Position numbers and translations under genes: made by a program. This document shows positions 25,474 to 33,415 of a DNA stretch of 64,000 bases, piece after piece. Numbering within the stretch: position 1 is the first letter of the stretch; each line of letters opens with the position of its first letter. Source of the stretch: CALOFP01 sp942492635 (GTDB lineage: Bacteria > UBP6 > UBA1177 > CALOFP01); the NCBI GenBank assembly GCA_942492635.1, contig CALOFP010000003.1, positions 1 through 64,000 on the forward strand, written 5' to 3'. Under the pieces are notes generated by a model. It did no database searches, was not told the DNA's origin, and was given only the letters and a program-made list of their open reading frames with translations.

Positions 25474-27657
25474 ATGAAAAAGATTACGCTTTTTCTGCTT
25501 TTATTTGGGATTTTCCTTGTCGGTTGTAATGACAACAAGAAAGAGGAACCTATCTGTGAAGAGGGTGTGTTTCGTTGCGAAGCCGATGAGGTCCAGAAAT
25601 GTCATGAGAATCTCTGGATTACTGTTGAAAAATGTGAAGAATCCGGGCTTGTCTGCAAACTGCTTGATAAAAAGCAAGCTGAGTGCGTCAAGAAAGACCC
25701 AGGCGGTAACGAGACGCCCGACGAGGATAGCTCAGTGGTTAACGATGAATCCAACGGCGGCAATGATTCGTCTCCGGTAAATGATGATGAAGTTAATGAT
25801 GACAATCCTCAAAATTCAGATGAGGATGGCGAGGACGACGGAAGCGACAAAGACAGTTCCGGAACAGAGGATTCCGATTTGCCTGTAGATGATGCGGATG
25901 ATCAGGATCCCGGCTTCTCTGACGAAGATACGGATGATATCAACGATGAAGACAGTGACGAACCGCAACTTCCATGCGGTGGTTGTAATGAGTGGGAGAT
26001 ATGTAACGATACAACAGATCTCTGTGAACTTAAAGACGGCAGATGTGCTACCAATGAAGATTGTACTGTTGCCGGTGAAATTTGTCTTTCATTCACACAC
26101 ACATGTGGAGCTGCTCCAGAAGTTGTAACAGATTTCAAGGATCTTGCACTTGAATCTGCCGAGTTCTGGAATGGTGCCGATAAGAGCGGCAACTTTGTTT
26201 CCAAAGCGGCAAAATTCGGGAACAATTACAATTCCGAATGGCATTCATGGGACGGATTTGCATACTCGAAAGTTACCGATGTTACAACTCCGGGTTATGC
26301 CAACCAGTACAGCGCAATTACTGGAAAGGGAATGAATTCGGATATCTTTGCTGTCGGTTACTCAAGCGGATTCAACGGTGATCCGACGATTAAGTTTGAC
26401 ACCACAGACGGATACGGTGTCGATGGAATCTATCTCACAAACACTACATACGCTTACCTTTCAATGAAGAACGGCGACCAATATGCCAAGAAATTCGGTG
26501 GGGAGGACGGAGACGATAAGGACTGGCTTCTTCTCACAATCAAGGGAATTAAATCCGACGGCAGTGAAACGGGGAGCGAGGTTGAGTTTTATCTTGCAGA
26601 TTACCGTTTTGATGACAATAGCTCGGATTACATTGTAAAGGACTGGTCTTTTGTCGATCTTTCTTCCCTCGGAGAAATTACAGCTCTGACGTTCAAAATA
26701 ACAGGATCCGATGTAAAAAACAACTATCTCAACACCCCAAGTTTCTTTGCAGTCGGAGGGATTGTTCGTGAAAAACTTGAGTGCGGCGGGTGTGAAGCTT
26801 TCCAGGAGTGCAACCACATGAGCGGACAGTGCGAAGGAATTTCCTGTGAAGATGAATCCGATTGTGATGACGGTCTTGTATGTAACGGTGCTGAAACATG
26901 TAATGCCGGAAAATGCCAGGAAGGAGTTGCAATTGCCTGTTTGGCAGATTTTGTATGCATAGAAGAGGTTGAAGTTGCCCAGCCGGCAGATCGATGCAGG
27001 AAAATCGTTGCCGATTTCGATGATCTGACTCTTGAGGAGGACTCTTTCTGGAACGGTTCTGATACGAGTGGAATGTTTGTGTCCGGTGATGCGATTTTCT
27101 ACAATAACTACAGCACTGATTACAAATCATGGGAAGGCTTTGCATACTCAAATATGAAGGACACGACAACTCCAGGGTGGGGTAACCAGTATAGTGCAAT
27201 AACGGCTGCCGGACATGAAAAATCCCCCGGGATTTATGGTGTTGCTTTTAAAATGATGGGTGATTCAACTGCAATACAGGTTGATAAGGATGGTGCCGCT
27301 GCCGAAATTAGCGGAATGTACGTTACAAACACAACTTTTGCCTATTTATCCATGAAAAATGGAGATGACTACGCGAAGAAGTTCGGTGGAGAAGCCGGTA
27401 CGGATCCTGATTTTTTCAAACTTATTGTTACCGGAGTAAACAGTGAGGGAAATGAGGTTGGAAAGGTTGAGTTTTATCTAGCTGATTTCAGATCGGACAA
27501 TCCGGAAGAAGACTACATCGTCAAAGATTGGAAATGGATGGATCTTTCCTCCCTTGGCAGTGTTATTGCGCTATATTTTTCATTCGAATCAAGTGATGTC
27601 GGTGACTATGGAATGAACACACCTGCCTACGCCGCCATAGATCTTATCGTGAGGTAA
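25474..27657 (+). CDS. Surface lipoprotein with two DUF4465-type domains (BtuH-like candidate)
   Basis: A 727-residue lipoprotein (lipobox FLVGC, Cys18). After a Cys-rich knot there is a long Asp/Glu/Ser-rich tether (about 75-165), then Cys-rich module, DUF4465-like domain (about 220-430), a second Cys-rich module and a second DUF4465-like domain (about 510-727). The two domains share FWNGxDxSGxFVS, WxGFAYSxxxDxTTPG, NQYSAI, AYLSMKNGDxYAKKFGGE and VEFYLADxR, so they arose by duplication. As I recall, single-domain DUF4465 lipoproteins accompany Bacteroidota cobalamin receptors, where BtuH binds B12. The ATG has GGAGGAG upstream; it is 26 bases after the previous gene. Confidence 0.78.
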   Translation: MKKITLFLLLFGIFLVGCNDNKKEEPICEEGVFRCEADEVQKCHENLWITVEKCEESGLVCKLLDKKQAECVKKDPGGNETPDEDSSVVNDESNGGNDSSPVNDDEVNDDNPQNSDEDGEDDGSDKDSSGTEDSDLPVDDADDQDPGFSDEDTDDINDEDSDEPQLPCGGCNEWEICNDTTDLCELKDGRCATNEDCTVAGEICLSFTHTCGAAPEVVTDFKDLALESAEFWNGADKSGNFVSKAAKFGNNYNSEWHSWDGFAYSKVTDVTTPGYANQYSAITGKGMNSDIFAVGYSSGFNGDPTIKFDTTDGYGVDGIYLTNTTYAYLSMKNGDQYAKKFGGEDGDDKDWLLLTIKGIKSDGSETGSEVEFYLADYRFDDNSSDYIVKDWSFVDLSSLGEITALTFKITGSDVKNNYLNTPSFFAVGGIVREKLECGGCEAFQECNHMSGQCEGISCEDESDCDDGLVCNGAETCNAGKCQEGVAIACLADFVCIEEVEVAQPADRCRKIVADFDDLTLEEDSFWNGSDTSGMFVSGDAIFYNNYSTDYKSWEGFAYSNMKDTTTPGWGNQYSAITAAGHEKSPGIYGVAFKMMGDSTAIQVDKDGAAAEISGMYVTNTTFAYLSMKNGDDYAKKFGGEAGTDPDFFKLIVTGVNSEGNEVGKVEFYLADFRSDNPEEDYIVKDWKWMDLSSLGSVIALYFSFESSDVGDYGMNTPAYAAIDLIVR

Positions 27658-27661
27658 TAAA

Positions 27662-28867
27662 ATGCTCAGAATCTTCATACTTGTACTTTTTCTCTTTATT
27701 GCAGCCTGCGGTGGAGAAGACGAATCTGTAAATGATAGATCCGATGAAGAACAGTTGTCTGAAATTAACGACAACGACTCTGCCGATTATCAAAATGACG
27801 AAGATTCAAAAGACTCTGTAGACACCTCATCCCCAACTGAAGGGGACGAGGTGTCTGATGAAGGTCAGGATACGGTCCCGCTTTCGGATGATGAAAATGA
27901 TCATGAGAGTCAGGGGGATGTGGAACCCGGACATGAGAATTCCGACGAGGATTCGGACGAATCCGATTCCAGCAATCCTTCATGTTTTTTTAATCCTGTG
28001 CCAACCATGGATATTGCTCACAAGGGAATGAAAATCTCTTTTTCAGCAAAGTCCGGTCAATCCGTCATGACGACTGTAGTTAAAGGCGATGTTGAAATAC
28101 CAGAAGAGTGGAGCGGCAAAACTGAAGTTGTTCTTGATACTTTGGGGGAGTTTACAATTTTCGCAAAGATTGACGGTTGTGACAGGATTTTTCGTCATGT
28201 GACGGAGGTGAGGGATGAGTATCCTGCCGCCGCGGAAGAACCGGGATCGACAGCCGTAGATAAGGGATCAAAGTCGATAGTCGGATGGGCTACAGGCGTT
28301 GAAAAGGTAACTTTCGGTGCAGATGTTTCCGATAAGTGGAAGGATGCGAAAAAGGCTCTCGGTGTTGCCAAGGGCGATTCCTTCGATATCGTTTCCCTCG
28401 GTAGAGGAGGATCCATAGTTCTTTCTTTCGATAAGCCGATTAGGGACGGAGCCGGATATGATTTTGCGGTTTTTGAAAATTCATTCAGCCATTTTTTTCT
28501 TGAACTCGGTTTTATAGAGGTCTCCACAGACGGAAAACATTTTATTCGATTTGATACGGTCTATCTGGCAAAGGAAGAAGTAACTGAGTATGGAGAACAC
28601 GACCCCAAAACCTTCTACGGATTTGCAGGAACCTACAAACAGGGGTTCGGAACGCCATTCGATCTTAGCGTTCTTAGAAACAAACAGATGGTAATTGACG
28701 GAACAGTCGATCTTGAAAATATCAGATTTGTAAAAATCATAGACATCGACGGCAGCGGCAAAGAAGTTGACAGCTTCGGCAATAAGGTATACGATCCCTT
28801 CCCGACAAAGGATAGTGTCGGATTTGATCTTGACGCTGTCGGAGTTATTAATGACGCTGTTAACTAA
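27662..28867 (+). CDS. Surface lipoprotein with acidic tether and carbohydrate-binding-like domain
   Basis: A 401-residue lipoprotein (lipobox FIAAC, Cys16) beginning four bases after the preceding gene. An acidic Asp/Glu/Ser tether (about 18-105) leads to a beta-rich region with an Ig-like segment (about 110-180). The C-terminal ~200 residues contain DIVSLGRGGSIVLSFDKPI, YDFAVFENSF, LELGFIEVSTDGKHFIRF and a final DSVGFDLDAVGVIND, a jelly-roll-like cell-surface family that I have seen annotated beside cobalamin receptors. It is the fourth gene under the riboswitch. The last six codons and the stop lie within dispersed element copy 3, so the natural C-terminus may have been altered. Confidence 0.7.
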   Translation: MLRIFILVLFLFIAACGGEDESVNDRSDEEQLSEINDNDSADYQNDEDSKDSVDTSSPTEGDEVSDEGQDTVPLSDDENDHESQGDVEPGHENSDEDSDESDSSNPSCFFNPVPTMDIAHKGMKISFSAKSGQSVMTTVVKGDVEIPEEWSGKTEVVLDTLGEFTIFAKIDGCDRIFRHVTEVRDEYPAAAEEPGSTAVDKGSKSIVGWATGVEKVTFGADVSDKWKDAKKALGVAKGDSFDIVSLGRGGSIVLSFDKPIRDGAGYDFAVFENSFSHFFLELGFIEVSTDGKHFIRFDTVYLAKEEVTEYGEHDPKTFYGFAGTYKQGFGTPFDLSVLRNKQMVIDGTVDLENIRFVKIIDIDGSGKEVDSFGNKVYDPFPTKDSVGFDLDAVGVINDAVN

Positions 28868-29018
28868 CTCATCGCTCGTTACGAAATCGGTATGTTCGGC
28901 ATAAAATTGTTTTTCAATTCATCGCAATACCTGCAGGTATTACTCAAAATTAAAAACAATTTTCTGCTCGATTCTCCGTTTTCTCACTTGAGCGCGACTT
29001 AATCAACAACGTCAAAAA
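28848..29018. repeat. Dispersed palindromic element, full-length copy 3
   Basis: This copy begins TTAATGACGCTGTTAAC and ends AACAACGTCAAAAA, about 171 bp. Its ends are less perfect inverted repeats than the others. It shares CATCGCTCGTTACGAAATCGG, ATTCATCGCAATA, TTACTCAAAATT and CTCACTTGAGCGCGAC with copy 4. It contains the end of the preceding lipoprotein gene and finishes 17 bases before the bioD start. Confidence 0.8.
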
Positions 29019-29034
29019 CAGCGGGAGGTAAAAA

Positions 29035-29718
29035 ATGTCGAATGTTGTTTTCGTCACAGGAATTGATACGGATGTTGGTAAGAGCTATGTTACGGGACTG
29101 CTTGCCCGTTATCTGATGAAGCGCGGAGAGAGCGTAATTACCCAGAAGTTCATACAGACGGGGTGCGAAGAGTTCTCTGAAGATATCGATACTCATAGAA
29201 AAATCATGGGAATTCCATATCTTGAAGAGGACAGTGACAAAACAACCGCACCCGTGATCTTTCGTTATCCGGCTTCACCGCATCTTGCCGCAAGGCTTGA
29301 AGGGAAAGAGGTCAACCTCTCTCTCGTAGATAAGTCGACTGCAAAGCTTTCCTCAAAGTTCGATTACGTACTTATCGAAGGTGCGGGCGGAATTCAGGTG
29401 CCTATTACGGAGACCTATACGACTCTGGATTTTCTTGCGGAGAAGAAGTATCCGGTTATTCTCGTGAGCTCACCGAAGCTCGGAAGCATCAACCACACCT
29501 ATCTCACAATCGACGCGCTAAAGTGGCACGGAATACCACTGGCCGGCGTCGTCTACAACCTTGTTCCGGATGAGAAGAAGGAGATAAGGGAAGATTCCGT
29601 AAAGATGATAAAGTATTACGCTTCAAAGCTCTTCGGAGAGGAAATACCTGTAGTGGAATCTCCGAAAATATCAGTTGAAAATCCTGCAGAGATAGATTTC
29701 TCAGCTATCTTCAAATAA
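29035..29718 (+). CDS. bioD: Dethiobiotin synthetase
   Basis: BioD makes dethiobiotin from 7,8-diaminopelargonate, CO2 and ATP. Of 227 residues, the modified P-loop GIDTDVGKSY (about 8-17), the substrate lysine in QKFIQTG and the LIEGAGGIQVPI motif are all present. Length matches the family. The start has GGGAGG ten bases upstream. No other biotin genes are adjacent; the gene is flanked on both sides by copies of the dispersed palindromic element. Confidence 0.92.
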   Translation: MSNVVFVTGIDTDVGKSYVTGLLARYLMKRGESVITQKFIQTGCEEFSEDIDTHRKIMGIPYLEEDSDKTTAPVIFRYPASPHLAARLEGKEVNLSLVDKSTAKLSSKFDYVLIEGAGGIQVPITETYTTLDFLAEKKYPVILVSSPKLGSINHTYLTIDALKWHGIPLAGVVYNLVPDEKKEIREDSVKMIKYYASKLFGEEIPVVESPKISVENPAEIDFSAIFK

Positions 29719-29724
29719 CTCCCA

Positions 29725-29894
29725 TTAATGACGCTTTTGAATAAGTCATCGCTCGTTACGAAATCGGAATGATCGGTATAAAATAGTTTTAAATTCATTG
29801 CAATAGCTGCGACCATTACTCAAAATTGAAAACAATTTTCTTCAGGACCCTCCGATTTCTCTCTTGAGCGCGACCTATTCAACAGTGTCATTAA
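29725..29894. repeat. Dispersed palindromic element, full-length copy 4
   Basis: This 170-bp copy begins TTAATGACGCTTTTGAATA and ends TATTCAACAGTGTCATTAA. Its 23-base ends match as inverted repeats at 20 of 23 positions. The complementarity continues inward (GCTC..GAAATCGG..AAAATAGTTTTAAATT), so the whole unit can fold as one long imperfect hairpin. It begins six bases after the bioD stop and ends just before the promoter of the Fur-family gene. Confidence 0.85.
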
Positions 29895-29902
29895 TCTTTT
29901 TC

Positions 29903-29931
29903 TTGACAATTTGGCAATGAATTCATAGAAT
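29903..29931 (+). promoter_or_regulatory. Promoter of the Fur/PerR-family gene
   Basis: A near-consensus TTGACA (29903-29908), 17-base spacer and TAGAAT (29926-29931). The predicted transcript start at about 29938 lies just before the palindromic operator. Confidence 0.8.
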
Positions 29932-29941
29932 CTTTAAGTAG

Positions 29942-29956
29942 TAACAATTATTGTTA
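29942..29956. promoter_or_regulatory. Palindromic Fur/PerR-type operator
   Basis: TAACAAT-T-ATTGTTA is a perfect 7-1-7 inverted repeat, the geometry of Fur/PerR boxes. It sits right after the predicted transcript start and before the ATG, so repressor binding would block its own gene. Autoregulation is inference. Confidence 0.7.
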
Positions 29957-29964
29957 TTGGTTTT

Positions 29965-30366
29965 ATGATTATGAAATTTAGAAACTCCAGACAGCGCGAA
30001 GCGGTTTTAAAGCTTCTCTCAAAGAAAAATTACCATCCCACAGTAGATGAACTGTTCGAGCTGATGAGGAGGGATTTTCCGAAGGTGAGCCTTGCCACCG
30101 TCTACAGGAATGTCGAGCAGCTGTGTCAGATGGGAAAAATCTGGAAAATAGAAACTCCCCACGGACCTTCGCGTTACGACGGAAACGTCGAGGAACACTT
30201 TCATATCCGTTGTGAAAAATGTGGAAAACTGGAAGATTTTTGGCCATCTGTGTGTCTTGAGAAGAGTTTTGACAACGAAGAACTTCCCGCAGGATTCGTC
30301 CTTCACGGATTCAAAGTGGACTTTTTCGGACTCTGCAGTGACTGCACCGAAGAAGTAGCCGTCTAA
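29965..30366 (+). CDS. Fur/PerR-family metal- or peroxide-responsive repressor
   Basis: A 133-residue protein with the family's winged-helix N-terminus (RQREAVLKLL, HPTVDELFELM, VSLATVYRNVEQL) and metal-binding C-terminal domain. The His-rich EEHFHIRCEKCGK and the second Cys pair LCSDC form the structural zinc site. The short N-terminus and the sequence context are more PerR-like than Fur-like, but the sensing residues cannot be assigned with certainty. ATG 29965 or 29971 could be used; neither has a clear ribosome-binding site. It has a strong own promoter and operator. Confidence 0.87.
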   Translation: MIMKFRNSRQREAVLKLLSKKNYHPTVDELFELMRRDFPKVSLATVYRNVEQLCQMGKIWKIETPHGPSRYDGNVEEHFHIRCEKCGKLEDFWPSVCLEKSFDNEELPAGFVLHGFKVDFFGLCSDCTEEVAV

Positions 30367-30383
30367 ACCAAAAAATTTAAATA

Positions 30384-30531
30384 AATAGCGAAAGACGAAA
30401 ACGCGAGGAAAAGATTTTTTTCCGGCGCTCCTATTTCCTGATAGTTGTTTAGAAAAAATTAAAAAGAACGTAGATTATTAGGACCTGATTAATTTTTCCT
30501 CCTGCTTGCGCTTTTAGTGTCCTTCGCTATT
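30384..30531. repeat. Imperfect inverted repeat in an intergenic region
   Basis: AATAGCGAAAGACGAAAACGCG (from 30384) and the complement of TTGCGCTTTTAGTGTCCTTCGCTATT (to 30531) share AATAGCGAA.GAC..AAAA.GCG. A further GC-skewed motif TTCGTGTTCGTTCGCGTTG follows at about 30542. The gap 30367-30694 between the Fur-family gene and coaE (both ends converge) holds no gene that I can support. The unit resembles dispersed intergenic repeats. Confidence 0.5.
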
Positions 30532-30694
30532 CAAAAAATCTTGTTCGTGTTCGTTCGCGTTGTTCGTGGCTGAAAAAGCTTTTTAAGGAAGATGGAAATG
30601 ATTAGAATCTCAGAAGAATTTGAAAGCAGCTCAATTGTTAACCGGTTCGCGGTTCTCGAATTATTTTTAGCGACTTTTGAGTTGCCGGCGGCTC

Positions 30695-31306
30695 TTAACT
30701 TCTTTTGTGCTTTTCGTGGATATCTTTTGCAATGAGCTCGAGATTCTTAATATAGGCATCGGGCCCGAAGGAGGTGTCGATTACGTAGGTGCTTTTTCTA
30801 ATCTTCTCCGCCTGGGCCATCTGGGAATTTATTATGTTATTTGCCTTTTCCTTGGAAAAGTTGTTTCTTTCGATTATCCGTTCCACCTGAATCTGCGGAT
30901 GGCAGACGGTTACTATTGTCGTATCGAAAAGATCGTTCCATCCAACTTCAAAAAGTATTGCGGCTTCAAAAATCACATTTCTTCCTTCATTAATCCCCTT
31001 GTCGATTCTCTGAAGAGAAATTTCCTTCAGTTTGGGATGAACTATGGCGTTCAGCTGTTCAAGTTTCTCCGAATCTTTAAATACGACAGTACCCAGTGTT
31101 TTTCTGTCTATTTGGTTGTTCGAAAATACTTTACTGCCGAAAACTTCAACGATCTTTTCAATTATTTCGGGGAATCTAAGAACTTCGTGACCGATTTTAT
31201 CGGCATCGATCAGGAAAAATCCGTACTGTTTTTCAAGAATATTTGCCACATAGCTTTTTCCTGTGGCAATATTTCCAGTAAGTGCTACCGCTTCAATTTT
31301 TTTCAT
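30695..31306 (-). CDS. coaE: Dephospho-CoA kinase
   Basis: This enzyme performs the last step of coenzyme A synthesis. Within its 203 residues the P-loop TGNIATGKSY (about 10-19), the DADKIGHEV motif and EAAILFEVG are characteristic. Length is typical. The start overlaps the end of the small lipoprotein gene by 14 bases, showing co-translation. It converges on the Fur-family gene across a 328-base gap. Confidence 0.92.
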   Translation of the reverse strand: MKKIEAVALTGNIATGKSYVANILEKQYGFFLIDADKIGHEVLRFPEIIEKIVEVFGSKVFSNNQIDRKTLGTVVFKDSEKLEQLNAIVHPKLKEISLQRIDKGINEGRNVIFEAAILFEVGWNDLFDTTIVTVCHPQIQVERIIERNNFSKEKANNIINSQMAQAEKIRKSTYVIDTSFGPDAYIKNLELIAKDIHEKHKRS

Positions 31307-31580
31307 CTCTTTTTTTCAACTTCACTCTGATGTAGTATGGTTTCTCGTTTTTTCTCTGTCTTATCTTTATTGTGTCTCCGTCGGAAAGCTTTTCAGGCAT
31401 TTTGAATGTAAATGTCTCTCCGTCCGGCATCGTAACTGTCTGTGGCGTTCCTTTTTCAACTTCATCTACGTATATGAGCTGGTCGATGACGACTGCATTT
31501 TCAGGTAGAGTAGCTTTAACCTTGCAGGAATAGAGAAGAAAAACATGAGCAACGAAAATGAAAAACAATAGAAATCTCAC
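31293..31580 (-). CDS. Small lipoprotein, unknown function
   Basis: A 95-residue exported protein with the lipobox LLYSC (Cys19). The mature part (VTMPDGETFTFKMPEKLSDG, IKIRQRKNEKPYY) resembles the beta-rich C-terminal segment of DnaJ-like or DUF proteins (a 'hydrophobic-G-D-x-I' pattern) but I do not assign a family. It overlaps coaE by 14 bases and is first in that operon. Confidence 0.65.
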   Translation of the reverse strand: MRFLLFFIFVAHVFLLYSCKVKATLPENAVVIDQLIYVDEVEKGTPQTVTMPDGETFTFKMPEKLSDGDTIKIRQRKNEKPYYIRVKLKKRDEKN

Positions 31581-31669
31581 GGTAATCCTCCATAAAAAAA
31601 TAAGTGCTTCATTATAGTAAAAAACTAATTAAAAAAAAAGAGTCTATCTTTACATTTCTCCAATTTTTA

Positions 31670-31698
31670 TTGACTTATATTAATCCGAGTCATATACT
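31670..31698 (+). promoter_or_regulatory. Promoter of the lipoprotein-gatCAB operon
   Basis: TTGACT (31670-31675), 17 bases, TATACT (31693-31698), 45 bases before the lipoprotein ATG. This is one of the best promoter matches in the window. Confidence 0.7.
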
Positions 31699-31742
31699 TT
31701 GTCCAAATGTTGTTGCGTTAACAATTAAAAACGAGGAAAGTT

Positions 31743-32579
31743 ATGAAAAAGTTGAGAACTCTCATCGTGATTTTTGCGCTGATTATGTTTGCATGTTCTT
31801 CAAAACACGATTCACAAAAGGCCGCTGAGAATTTTCATTCACTTATAAAGAATGGTAAGTTCGAGGAAGCATGGGACATGACAGACAAGGAAACAAAGGA
31901 GCTTGTTCCAAAGGAACAGTTCCTCAATGAAGCAAAGAGGATAAAATCCCTTGCGCTTTTCACAAAGGTTCACAAGGGAAAAGTTGCTGCGGACGGAAAA
32001 AGTTCCGTTGTAGATACAAAGTTTTTCGGCAAACTCAATCACTACAATGATCTTCCAAAAGCCGCCATTACCTTTCACATGTTCAAAGTGGGAGAAAAGT
32101 GGGTTGTCAAGATGAAAAAAATCATCGACGCAATTGTTGCGGAACAGAAAGCGTACGATGAAGCTTGCGCATTTACTCCGGAAGTTGTTAAGAAACTACA
32201 GGAGACAGCCAAACTCTACGGCGAAAAGATTGAGGTGAAGGATCTTAAAAATGGTGAAGTAACCTTTACAAACGGTATGAGCCAATATATGATGGAGGCG
32301 ACTGTTAAGAACAATACCGATAAGCCTTTGAGCTATGTCGGAGTTCAGGTGCAGTTCCTGGATGACGCTGAGACAAAGGTTCTTTTTGAGAAACTCTTCT
32401 TTATCGTTTACACAAGAGTTGTTAACGGTAAGTATCCGATTAAACCGGGTGAAGAGAGAAGTATTGTCATTCCTGGAATTGATGGTGGTGATATCGAAGG
32501 TAACTGGAATGGTAAGCTCAAGTGGGAAGTTGCTGCCGTAAAGGTGGCTACCGAAGAGGAGCTTATCACACTCGACTAA
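31743..32579 (+). CDS. Lipoprotein with DUF4878/NTF2-like N-terminal domain
   Basis: A 278-residue lipoprotein (lipobox LIMFAC, Cys19). Residues ~28-130 (AAENFHSLIKNGKFEEAWDM ... VGEKWVVKMKKI) have the pattern of an NTF2-like DUF4878 domain. The rest (VTFTNGMSQYMMEATVKNNT, VGVQVQFLDDAETKVL, IKPGEERSIVIPG) resembles a LEA14/DUF2393-like beta-sandwich. Function unknown. GAGGA precedes the ATG. It is the first gene of a run that continues with the 181-residue protein and gatCAB. Confidence 0.7.
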   Translation: MKKLRTLIVIFALIMFACSSKHDSQKAAENFHSLIKNGKFEEAWDMTDKETKELVPKEQFLNEAKRIKSLALFTKVHKGKVAADGKSSVVDTKFFGKLNHYNDLPKAAITFHMFKVGEKWVVKMKKIIDAIVAEQKAYDEACAFTPEVVKKLQETAKLYGEKIEVKDLKNGEVTFTNGMSQYMMEATVKNNTDKPLSYVGVQVQFLDDAETKVLFEKLFFIVYTRVVNGKYPIKPGEERSIVIPGIDGGDIEGNWNGKLKWEVAAVKVATEEELITLD

Positions 32580-32580
32580 T

Positions 32581-33126
32581 ATGGATCTAAAATCAAAGAT
32601 ATTTCTTCTTGATCAAAAAATAGAATCTCTCGAAAAACAGTTTAATCAATACTTCACAGGACAGGAGAGACGACCTCCTGCCAGGGCGCTTGAATCATTA
32701 AAGCGTGAAGTAATGAAACTGATCGGAATGGCTGATTCCATTATAAACACCGGCGATCGTTTTGCCGTCCAGACTTTTATCCAGAAATTCACAACCTACA
32801 GAACAAAGTGGGAACGTGGAATGACAATGATAGAGGACGGCAGGGTGAAGCCCGGTATTAACTTTTTCGGAGGAGGAACCTACTCTCCGCCGGTTGTCAA
32901 AAAGCCACAGAAAAGGGATCCTGTGGCTGATGCGGCTGAAAAATATGTCGATCTTTCGAAAAAATTCGAGGGCAAGAACTACAACGCCAAGGCCGTCGAG
33001 TTGAAACTCAGGGAAAAAATGCATGCAGTAAGGGAAAAGTACGGGGACCGGTATGTCCTCGATGTCTACTATGACGGTGAAAGAGTAAAGATACGAACAT
33101 TGAAAAGGAGTGACGATGAAGCTTGA
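32581..33126 (+). CDS. Hypothetical protein with basic helical segments
   Basis: A 181-residue soluble protein. The first ~95 residues are strongly helical and charged (IESLEKQFNQYF, SLKREVMKLIGMAD). A Gly/Pro linker (NFFGGGTYSPPVVKKP) is followed by a C-terminal part rich in Lys and Asp. No family recognised. It starts one base after the previous stop and overlaps gatC, so it is part of the same transcript and possibly conserved with gatCAB. Confidence 0.65.
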   Translation: MDLKSKIFLLDQKIESLEKQFNQYFTGQERRPPARALESLKREVMKLIGMADSIINTGDRFAVQTFIQKFTTYRTKWERGMTMIEDGRVKPGINFFGGGTYSPPVVKKPQKRDPVADAAEKYVDLSKKFEGKNYNAKAVELKLREKMHAVREKYGDRYVLDVYYDGERVKIRTLKRSDDEA

Positions 33127-33415
33127 TAGGGAAAGGATTGCCGATATCTTCAGTCTTTCCAGCCTGAAATGTCGGGAAGGTGAGGGGGAGGCTCTGCAGT
33201 CCCACCTTGAAGGAATGATAGAGCATCTTAAAGATATGGAGTCGGTTGATGTTGCGGGTGTGGAACCTTTTTTCAGCCTCAGTTTCAGGGATCTTCCTCT
33301 TGAGGATGACAGTGCTGTGAAAAACGATTCACGCGACGCGCTGGTTGATACCTTCGTTGAGAGGGATCTGGACTATCTTTCCGTTAAAAAGGTTGTTCAT
33401 AAGGGGGATTCATGA
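33116..33415 (+). CDS. gatC: Aspartyl/glutamyl-tRNA amidotransferase subunit C
   Basis: About 99 residues, matching GatC: an N-terminal helix with IADIFSLSSLKC, then LEGMIEHLKDMESVDVAGVEP, the conserved segment that wraps GatA-GatB. AAAAGGAG seven bases before ATG 33116 supports this start over the upstream GTG. It overlaps the preceding gene by 11 bases and gatA by four. Confidence 0.87.
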   Translation: MKLDRERIADIFSLSSLKCREGEGEALQSHLEGMIEHLKDMESVDVAGVEPFFSLSFRDLPLEDDSAVKNDSRDALVDTFVERDLDYLSVKKVVHKGDS

